A DNA stretch of 11,847 nucleotides from contig JAZDLO010000067.1 of NCBI GenBank assembly GCA_043801935.1, positions 1 through 11,847 on the forward strand, in the 5' to 3' direction. The stretch comes from JAZDLO01 sp043801935 (GTDB lineage: Bacteria > Actinomycetota > Thermoleophilia > RBG-16-64-13). Each line of letters starts with the position of its first letter. Position 1 is the first letter of the stretch. Of this stretch, positions 7,320-11,847 are shown piece by piece. The notes under the pieces were generated by a model. The model ran no database searches, had not been told where the DNA came from, and saw only the letters and a program-made list of their open reading frames with translations. The position numbers were made by a program, and so were the translations under genes.

Positions 7320-7371
7320 GGTTTCGCGGTCGGGGCGTGCCAATGGTTGAAGCGGCGGGACATTTCAAGAC

Positions 7372-7377
7372 AAGGAG
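7372..7377 (+). promoter_or_regulatory. Shine-Dalgarno that fixes the GTG start at 7384
   Basis: AAGGAG lies 6 nt before GTG, which opens directly into a signal peptide. This supports translation of the short upstream frame and hence the frameshift reading of the SLH gene. Confidence 0.75.
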
Positions 7378-7383
7378 CCATTA

Positions 7384-7704
7384 GTGAGGAGGCTGATAGT
7401 CGCGTTTTTCGTGCTTGCCGCGATCGTGGTCCTGCTCTCACCGGGACCGCTGACTGCCGCTCATAGCGAGACCACGGTCGCCGCCCCTGCCGGGGCGGAT
7501 ACAGCTTCCTCCACGTGGCGGATCCTCATGATCGTGTTTAAGGAGACGGATACCGACTACAGGGGCCTCGACGGCCTGACCCGTCACATGCGAGCCTCAC
7601 TCACCGATGCCGAGATCGACGCCATGCTCACCTCTTTCACCGGCCCGGTGGCCGCGGCCGTCCGTGAGTGGTCGCCAGGGCGGTGCAGTGGCAGATCGAG
7701 GTAA
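7384..7704 (+). CDS. N-terminal fragment of frameshifted exported SLH-domain HExxH protein
   Basis: The 106-residue frame starts at GTG 7384 after a good AAGGAG. It begins with a classical signal peptide: MRRL, a hydrophobic core of about 15 residues, then PGPLTAAHS with likely cleavage near residue 25-27. The mature part (ILMIVFKETDTDYRG, then a helical SLTDAEIDAMLTSFTGPVAAAVREW) looks like the start of a secreted domain but ends abruptly in a low-quality tail (SPGRCSGRSR). The next frame overlaps it from 7668 and carries on with protein-like sequence. A shift of -1 at about 7671 would join VAAAVREW to VARAVQWQIEV and give one precursor of about 484 aa. The fragment is therefore best read as the 5' part of one gene disrupted by a missing base, real or from sequencing. 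Confidence 0.72.
   Translation: MRRLIVAFFVLAAIVVLLSPGPLTAAHSETTVAAPAGADTASSTWRILMIVFKETDTDYRGLDGLTRHMRASLTDAEIDAMLTSFTGPVAAAVREWSPGRCSGRSR
7668..7701 (+). other. frameshift window joining the two halves of the SLH-domain gene
   Basis: In this interval both phases are open. The downstream phase has a TGA at 7665-7667 and the upstream phase stops with TAA at 7702-7704, so the change of phase must lie between them. One extra G after TGG at 7669-7671 restores a continuous reading frame. No classic X-XXY-YYZ slippery heptamer was found, so programmed frameshifting is not favoured. Confidence 0.75.
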
Positions 7705-8837
7705 GGTATGCGAGTAGGCCCGTCACCAGGCTGTCCTCTCCGGATCCGTACAACAGGCAATGGCTGGATCCCGAGAGCATCCAGGACGTGATCGCCAGCT
7801 ACTCGCCGGACGGGGTGTACGACCAAGTGATGGTCTACTGGCAAAACGGCGACGGCAGCGCCGTCATCCCCAGCTGGGGTTGGGGACTCGCGCTTCCCTA
7901 TTTCCCCTCACAGGTGTGGGGCTACCTCACGGTGACCGCCGTTCGCGCGAGCTATTGGAATCCGTCGACGGCGGATATCTGGAGTCAGGTTTGGATACAC
8001 GAGTGGCTTCATTGCGCGTCGTCGTTTTACGCTTCGAAGGGTTATCCCATGCCCGTCGGAGACGCGGACGGTGGTGAATACCACGGGTATGCTCGAGAAG
8101 AGCGTGGTCTACCTGGCTGGGGCGCTTTCTACTCCGATCTGATGCAGGGTCGAGTGCTTGAGGGCAGTCAGCGGTTCGGCATCACGAGAGACGCGTGGCT
8201 TTCGGGGTCGATCGCGACCGAGGCTACCACCACGACGACCCAACCGCCGACCACAACAACTACCGTCCCTCAAGGCCAGCAGTTCAGCGATGTGTCCTCG
8301 ACCCACCCCTACTACACGCAGATCGCCGATCTGGCCGCCCGCACGATCAGCAAAGGGTTCCCAGACGGTCTTTTTCACCCCGATGCCTCGGTTACCCGCC
8401 AGCAGTTCGCCAAGATGATCGTCAAGACTCTAGGCCTTACGGTGACGGGGAGTGAGTCCTGCCTCTTCGCTGACGTAGGCAGCGGGATGGACGCTACCGA
8501 TCCCTTCTACCCCGGCAAATACGTGGCCGTTTGCGCCCTACACGGCATCACCCAAGGCAAGACGCAAACGACCTTCGCTCCCTACGACGACATAAGCCGT
8601 CAGCAGCTCATCACTATGGTGGCCCGGTCGGCAGGCTTGTCCGACCCGCCCGCGGACTATGCTCCGCCTTTCTTACCCGCTCAGTTCTACCCTGAAGAGC
8701 ACTACTTGAACGCCCGGAAAGCTGCGTATGCTCACTTGCTCGATGGGCTGCAGGGCATGGGGCCGACCTATGGATTCCTGAGTCCCGCGACGCGCGGGGA
8801 GGTCTGCGCGCTGCTTTATAACCTGTTGCACCGGTAG
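7668..8837 (+). CDS. SLH-domain cell-wall-anchored protein with HExxH putative metallopeptidase domain (main part of frameshifted gene)
   Basis: This 389-residue frame is the body of the exported protein whose signal peptide lies in the preceding phase. Its GTG at 7668 has no Shine-Dalgarno and directly follows an in-phase TGA, so it is not a natural start. Residues 1-180 form an unfamiliar domain with HEWLH at 111-115 (7998-8012), a zinc-peptidase HExxH signature, followed by DADGGEYHGYA at 132-142, which could supply a third ligand. The domain is then joined by a Thr/Pro-rich linker (about 184-205) to three SLH repeats: FSDVSSTHPYY onward (206-257), LFADVGSGMDATDPFY onward (267-323) and about 329-389. 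SLH modules bind secondary cell-wall polymers and hold proteins at the surface. The product is therefore probably a surface-anchored protease or related hydrolase. Peptidase activity is inferred only from HEWLH, and the frameshift may make it non-functional. Confidence 0.85.
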   Translation: MVARAVQWQIEVRYASRPVTRLSSPDPYNRQWLDPESIQDVIASYSPDGVYDQVMVYWQNGDGSAVIPSWGWGLALPYFPSQVWGYLTVTAVRASYWNPSTADIWSQVWIHEWLHCASSFYASKGYPMPVGDADGGEYHGYAREERGLPGWGAFYSDLMQGRVLEGSQRFGITRDAWLSGSIATEATTTTTQPPTTTTTVPQGQQFSDVSSTHPYYTQIADLAARTISKGFPDGLFHPDASVTRQQFAKMIVKTLGLTVTGSESCLFADVGSGMDATDPFYPGKYVAVCALHGITQGKTQTTFAPYDDISRQQLITMVARSAGLSDPPADYAPPFLPAQFYPEEHYLNARKAAYAHLLDGLQGMGPTYGFLSPATRGEVCALLYNLLHR

Positions 8838-9128
8838 GGGGAGACATATCCAACAAGGCCCAGCGTGTGGACGTCAACGTCGGTCGCAATCTGAGCTGAA
8901 ATCGCCGGCTGGATTCTGAGCCGCCTGAGCTCCTCGCCTCCCCCTCCAGAAGCTCTCGTTGCATTCCTCTCAGCCGGTCCCGCGGCCCGTCATGACCGAC
9001 ATCGGCGGCAGCGCGGCGATGCATCAGACGAGGGTGACGCTCCAACCGGCAGAGGAGTCCGTTAGACAGTAGCGGACGTCCTCACAGACCGCGGTAAGGC
9101 GCCGCATGCAGGTGGGCCGCATGCCGCC
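8838..9128. other. 291-bp spacer between convergent genes
   Basis: No gene is supported here. It includes a pyrimidine-rich run at about 8932-8950 and a 9-bp direct repeat GCCGCATGC (9101-9109 and 9116-9124). There is no strong terminator for the SLH gene, and minus-strand frames over the area overlap the SLH gene in the wrong phase. Confidence 0.5.
9104..9124 (-). terminator. short hairpin after the amidase stop codon, weak terminator candidate
   Basis: Two GCATGC palindromes at 9104-9109 and 9119-9124 can pair across a 9-nt loop. The stem is only 6 bp, begins 4 nt after the amidase stop codon on the minus strand and lacks a T-run. Confidence 0.22.
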
Positions 9129-10034
9129 CTAGCGCGGCATCCCGAAGCCGTAGTCCTTGAGCACCGACTTTGGAAACTCGAAGCGTACCGTCATGAGCGG
9201 GTCTACGACCTGGCAGAACTTGAGATCGCCGGTGAGGCTCATAAGCATCGCCGCGTCGTTGAGCGGCATGCCGGCGATGCCGGTCAGGAAGTGGAGCATG
9301 CGGTGGATCGCCATGTCCTTCGCCTCGTCCACGGTCTCAGCCGAGGCGATCACGGCCACGAGGTCGTCGTTTTCGATGAACGGCGTTGGAAGCCCGGGGA
9401 TCGGGACGACCTGGGCCTTCACGCGCGCGTAGCCCGGCGTCTCGGCTCCGCAGATGATGACTTCGCCATCGCCCATCACGGCATGCATGTCGCCGCAGCC
9501 GAACAACGCGCCCTCGACGCCCACCGTCAAATAGAGACTTGCGCCGGTCGAGATGAGTGTGCAGTCCATGTTGCCGCCGTGACCACCCGGAGTCGAGTTG
9601 GGGATCTCGCCCTGTGCGGGAGCCACGCCAATGACGCCGAGCATCGGTCTCTGGCGCACCTTCACACAGCCCTTGAACACAACAGCGTCCTTCGTGTGCT
9701 CGAGAACCGTCGTCTCCGACTCCGTGATCATGTCGCCCAAGGCGCCTACCCCGGGCACCGCGACCATGATCGACGGGCCCGTCGCCCTGATCTCGAGGAG
9801 GTCGACACGCAGGAGATCGCCGGGTCTCGTGCCCTCGATGTAGACAGGGCCGGTGGCGGGGTTGGTGATGCTCCAGTCGAGCGCCTCGAGCGAGTCCGCT
9901 GAGGTCTTCAACTGCCCGCTGAAGCAGTCGTGCGTGTGCAGCACGACCTCCTCCCCCTGTGCGACGCGGATGGCCGGCGTCACCCCGGGCGAGAACGCGA
10001 AGAACGTCTTGTCACGGGTCAGCTCGGTTGGCAT
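9129..10034 (-). CDS. acetamidase/formamidase family amidohydrolase
   Basis: The 301-aa length is typical of the FmdA/AmdA family, cytoplasmic enzymes that hydrolyse short amides such as formamide or acetamide to the acid and ammonia. Family segments are visible in order: HTHDCFSGQ at 33-41, NPATGPVYIEGTRPGD at 58-73, a Pro/Gly segment around AVPGVGALGD, GGHGGNMD at 150-157 and GDMHAVMGDGE at 181-191. The closing part contains the family's VDEAKDMAIHRML and a Leu/Met-rich segment MPLNDAAMLMSLTGDL. ATG at 10034 follows GGGGGAGGAG closely. The start lies 9 nt after the alanine dehydrogenase stop, so it is the last gene seen of the AOR-MoaD-Ald operon. The substrate cannot be told from the sequence. 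Formate or acetate from this enzyme could be an acid pool for the operon's AOR, and the ammonia could feed alanine synthesis. Both links are inference. Confidence 0.93.
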   Translation of the reverse strand: MPTELTRDKTFFAFSPGVTPAIRVAQGEEVVLHTHDCFSGQLKTSADSLEALDWSITNPATGPVYIEGTRPGDLLRVDLLEIRATGPSIMVAVPGVGALGDMITESETTVLEHTKDAVVFKGCVKVRQRPMLGVIGVAPAQGEIPNSTPGGHGGNMDCTLISTGASLYLTVGVEGALFGCGDMHAVMGDGEVIICGAETPGYARVKAQVVPIPGLPTPFIENDDLVAVIASAETVDEAKDMAIHRMLHFLTGIAGMPLNDAAMLMSLTGDLKFCQVVDPLMTVRFEFPKSVLKDYGFGMPR

Positions 10035-10043
10035 CTCCTCCCC

Positions 10044-11156
10044 CTACATCAACGCTCCCACCATGGTGCAGGCCCGGTCCTGGGAGACCCCCACGCCCTT
10101 GCAGGTCAGCTGGCCGTGCCAGACGTTGACACCGAGCGCCAGAGCCTGGTCGTCCTTGATCGCCTGGGTCACGCCCTTGTTGGCCAGGTCGAGTACGTAG
10201 GGGAGGGTGACGTTGGTGAGAGCGAGCGTCGAGGTGCGCGGATAGGCGCCGGGCATGTTCGCGACGGCATAGTGCAAAACGCCCTCTTCATAGTACACGG
10301 GGTCCTGGTGGGTGGTGGCCCGGGTCGTCTCAAAGCATCCGCCCTGATCGACGGCCACATCTACCACCACCGAGCGCGGTTTCATCAAATGAAGCATCTC
10401 GCGCGTCACCAGCTTGGGCGCCACGGTGCCCGTGACGAGCACTGCGCCGATCACGAGATCGGCCGAGATAAGGTAGTGCTCCAGGCTCGAGCGGTCGGAG
10501 TGGACCGTGTTGACGTTGGCGGGAAGTACGTCGTCCAGGTATTTCATCCTCTCGGCCGACACGTCGAGGATCACCACTCGCGCCCCCAGACCGGCCGCCA
10601 TCTTCGCGGCGTTGATCCCCACGATACCGCCGCCGATGACGAGCACCTCCGCCGGAGCTACGCCCGGTACCCCGCTGGCAAGGAGCCCGAGTCCGCCGTT
10701 GGTGTAAGCCAAGTATTGAGCACCCACCAGCATGGACATACGACCCGCCACCTCGCTCATGGGGACGAGCAGGGGCAGGCTGCGATCGGCAAGCTGCACC
10801 GTCTCGTAGGCGATACCAATGATCCCGCTGTCGAGCAGGGCGCTGGTGAGATCGGGAACGGGAGCCAGGTGAAGGTAGGTGAAGAGCACGAGGTCGTCCC
10901 GGAAATACCCGTACTCGGATGGCAGAGGTTCCTTGACCTTCACCACCATGTCCGCGCGTGCCCAGACTTCGGCGGCGCTTTCGACAAGCTCCGCGCCCTT
11001 GTCGGCGTAGTCCTCGTCGGAGAAGCCGCTACCCAGGCCGGCCGATCTTTCGATGAGCACCGTGTGGCCGCCCTGGCCGAGAGCCCACGCGCCCGCGGGG
11101 GTCAGACCCACCCGGTTCTCATTGTTCTTGATCTCAGTCGCACATCCTACGATCAC
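10044..11156 (-). CDS. ald: alanine dehydrogenase (NAD-dependent)
   Basis: The 370-aa protein catalyses reversible oxidative deamination of L-alanine to pyruvate and ammonia with NAD in the cytoplasm. It keeps the key residues at the numbering known for Mycobacterium tuberculosis Ald: Arg15 in NNENRVGLTP and Lys75 in VKVKEP for substrate binding, His96 in YLHLAP and Asp270 in VAVDQGGC for catalysis. The nucleotide fold shows VIGGGIVG at 173-180, and Asp198 after the second strand fits NAD rather than NADP preference. YAVANMPGAYPRTST and LPYVLDLANKG are also diagnostic of the family. The start is GTG at 11156, 7 nt after GGGAGG. It lies 28 nt downstream of the MoaD-like gene and 9 nt upstream of the amidase gene, within one minus-strand operon. 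It may assimilate ammonia from the amidase or supply pyruvate and NADH from alanine. Confidence 0.97.
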   Translation of the reverse strand: MIVGCATEIKNNENRVGLTPAGAWALGQGGHTVLIERSAGLGSGFSDEDYADKGAELVESAAEVWARADMVVKVKEPLPSEYGYFRDDLVLFTYLHLAPVPDLTSALLDSGIIGIAYETVQLADRSLPLLVPMSEVAGRMSMLVGAQYLAYTNGGLGLLASGVPGVAPAEVLVIGGGIVGINAAKMAAGLGARVVILDVSAERMKYLDDVLPANVNTVHSDRSSLEHYLISADLVIGAVLVTGTVAPKLVTREMLHLMKPRSVVVDVAVDQGGCFETTRATTHQDPVYYEEGVLHYAVANMPGAYPRTSTLALTNVTLPYVLDLANKGVTQAIKDDQALALGVNVWHGQLTCKGVGVSQDRACTMVGALM

Positions 11157-11163
11157 CTCACGA

Positions 11164-11169
11164 CCTCCC
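11164..11169 (-). promoter_or_regulatory. Shine-Dalgarno supporting the GTG start of alanine dehydrogenase
   Basis: The complement reads GGGAGG with 7 nt to GTG at 11156. The encoded start MIVG...EIKNNENR matches the normal N-terminus of the family, so no upstream extension is needed. Confidence 0.65.
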
Positions 11170-11184
11170 TAATACTCCGCGGCT

Positions 11185-11466
11185 CTAGCCGGCTCCCAAC
11201 AAAGGGACCAGGACCAGCACATCTCCATCGGCCACCTCAGCATCCAGCGAGTGAAGCACGCGCCCGTTTCGGACCACCCGAATGGCGCTCCAGGAACCAC
11301 TTTCACCCGCTCGCAGCAGAGTACTGAAATCTCTGTTCTCCGCTCTCGCCACCGCCTCGAGCACGTCACGAGCTGTCGGCTGTGCGGCTGCATCGATTTG
11401 CAGGTCGACTTCCTCTTTACCGACAAGGTCCTTTGCGTTTGCCATGAAACGGACTTTGATGGACAC
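11185..11466 (-). CDS. MoaD/ThiS-family sulfur carrier protein, AOR-associated, with atypical C-terminus
   Basis: The 93-aa protein has the beta-grasp pattern of MoaD: an N-terminal strand IKVRFMANAKDLVG, a helix around TARDVLEAVARAEN, and the closing strand DGDVLVLVPLLG. MoaD donates sulfur for the dithiolene of molybdo- and tungstopterin from its thiocarboxylated C-terminal glycine. Here the last residues are Gly-Ala-Gly in place of the usual Gly-Gly (codons GGA GCC GGC then TAG). The terminal glycine remains but the penultimate one is Ala. GTG at 11466 is chosen because it lets the first strand start as in other MoaD proteins. The next ATG (at 11445) would delete that strand. The ribosome site is only a weak GGGTGGTGG. 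The gene follows the aldehyde oxidoreductase by 57 nt, a pairing common for tungsten AORs, so it probably serves that enzyme's cofactor. Confidence 0.88.
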   Translation of the reverse strand: MSIKVRFMANAKDLVGKEEVDLQIDAAAQPTARDVLEAVARAENRDFSTLLRAGESGSWSAIRVVRNGRVLHSLDAEVADGDVLVLVPLLGAG

Positions 11467-11523
11467 GCGCCACCACCCTGGGATTTCTCTTTGCCCTCTG
11501 AAACACCGGCGCCGCGGCAGATA

Positions 11524-11847
11524 CTAGGCGATGATCGAACTGAGCCCTAGTTTCGCCAGCTTGTCCGTCGACGGGATCCCAGCGGGCCATCCCCGTTCGC
11601 GATAGTACTCTCCTACCATCTCGGCGAAGGGAAGCGGGACAGCGGCGGCACCCCCCTCGGCGTGGGGTTCAAAGAAGCGCCGCGGCAGCACATAGTCTCT
11701 GGTCGGCACGACTCCGTGCTTGAGATTGAACATCTGCATGAGGTTGACGATGCGCTCCCCGGTCTCAAGTAGTTCGATCGGTTTCAGGTCCCAACCGGTC
11801 ACGGCATTCAGAAGGTCGGTAAGCATTGTGAAATCCAGGCCGGCGAA
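11524..11847 (-). CDS. aldehyde:ferredoxin oxidoreductase (tungsten-type AOR), C-terminal part only
   Basis: The frame is open from the right window edge to TAG at 11524-11526, giving the last 107 residues. They match the C-terminal domain of the AOR family: VTGWDLKPIELLETGERI, then NLMQMFNLKHG, DYVLPRRFFEP and the closing EYYRERGWPAGIPSTDKL with LGL. These enzymes hold tungsto-bispterin and a 4Fe-4S cluster and interconvert aldehydes and acids with ferredoxin in the cytoplasm. The cofactor-binding N-terminal domain and the cluster cysteines lie off the right edge, so subfamily, metal and substrate cannot be judged. It is the most upstream gene seen of a minus-strand operon with MoaD, alanine dehydrogenase and an amidase. 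A short tail SSIIA follows the normal family end. Confidence 0.93.
   Translation of the reverse strand, partial: FAGLDFTMLTDLLNAVTGWDLKPIELLETGERIVNLMQMFNLKHGVVPTRDYVLPRRFFEPHAEGGAAAVPLPFAEMVGEYYRERGWPAGIPSTDKLAKLGLSSIIA

Larger units (their letters stand above)
7016..7383. other. 368-bp divergent spacer, promoter region for two genes
   Basis: The spacer lies between the starts of the 163-aa gene (minus) and the SLH protein gene (plus). It contains the TTGAC-N6-GTCAA palindrome at 7081-7096, a TTGACA hexamer at 7173-7178 without a good -10, and a better -10 at 7314-7319. A plus frame starting at 7173 runs through the second half and into the SLH gene's signal peptide in another phase. It has no support as a gene. 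Confidence 0.5.

Noticed and set aside
7173..7466. 97-residue plus frame in the divergent spacer
   Set aside because: It has no Shine-Dalgarno and runs into the signal-peptide region of the SLH gene in the wrong phase, with no recognisable family.
7660..7704. programmed -1 ribosomal frameshift
   Set aside because: No X-XXY-YYZ slippery heptamer or clear downstream pseudoknot was seen. A single missing G is simpler.
8217..8282. ACC/ACA-rich tandem-like stretch as a DNA repeat
   Set aside because: It encodes the Thr/Pro linker between the catalytic-like domain and the SLH repeats. The codons are irregular and explained by low-complexity protein sequence.
8614..9045. 143-residue minus frame reaching into the convergent spacer
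   Set aside because: Most of it is antisense to the SLH repeats. It is Arg/Ser-rich and has no motif or ribosome site.
9930..11327. 465-residue plus-strand open frame
   Set aside because: It lies antisense to alanine dehydrogenase, the amidase start and part of the MoaD gene. It is rich in His, Arg and Gly with no domain pattern, as expected of a GC-rich shadow frame.
1..11847. CRISPR array, tRNA, rRNA, transposase or phage genes
   Set aside because: I looked through both strands and saw no spaced repeat series, cloverleaf-like segments or transposase/integrase motifs. The only strong repeat is the two-copy 37-mer at 3071-3165.

Overview
The window is high-GC bacterial DNA with Shine-Dalgarno-led ATG and GTG starts and short same-strand intergenic gaps. 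A secreted HExxH protein with a Thr-rich linker and three S-layer homology (SLH) repeats, an actinobacterial-style alanine dehydrogenase and a glutaconate-CoA-transferase-like pair would fit a deep-branching or metagenome-assembled Actinomycetota (inference, moderate to low confidence). A cbb3-type terminal oxidase together with a tungsten-type aldehyde:ferredoxin oxidoreductase suggests a microaerobic or facultatively anaerobic lifestyle rather than a strict aerobe.

Layout. Positions 1-936 (minus strand, cut by the left edge) hold the N-terminal two thirds of a CcoN-like cbb3 oxidase subunit I. A 348-bp divergent spacer leads to a two-gene plus-strand operon, 1285-3071, for both subunits of a family I CoA-transferase. 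This operon converges on a minus-strand NYN-domain/OST-HTH protein (3187-3948). The 115 bp between them hold a perfect 37-bp direct repeat and a large hairpin. After a 429-bp gene-poor gap come two minus-strand genes: a 687-aa AMP-forming acyl-CoA synthetase resembling plant AAE17/18 (4378-6441) and a 163-aa Cys-rich protein of unknown function (6524-7015). A divergent 368-bp spacer then precedes a plus-strand gene for an exported HExxH protein with an SLH C-terminus (7384-8837). As read here that gene is split by a -1 frameshift near 7671.

The right part is a compact minus-strand operon, transcribed from the right edge leftwards: the C-terminus of an aldehyde:ferredoxin oxidoreductase (from 11847 to 11524), a MoaD-family sulfur carrier (11466-11185), alanine dehydrogenase (11156-10044) and an acetamidase/formamidase-family enzyme (10034-9129). 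Gaps are 57, 28 and 9 nt. MoaD is a natural partner of the tungstopterin enzyme. Alanine dehydrogenase and the amidase both handle ammonia. A combined role in amino-acid, aldehyde and amide catabolism is plausible but inferred.

No tRNA, rRNA, CRISPR array, insertion sequence or phage gene was seen. The most unusual items are the frameshifted SLH-anchored putative metallopeptidase, the Gly-Ala-Gly end of the MoaD-like protein, the 37-bp repeat/hairpin, the AOR-MoaD-Ald-amidase gene order and the plant-AAE17/18-like synthetase.
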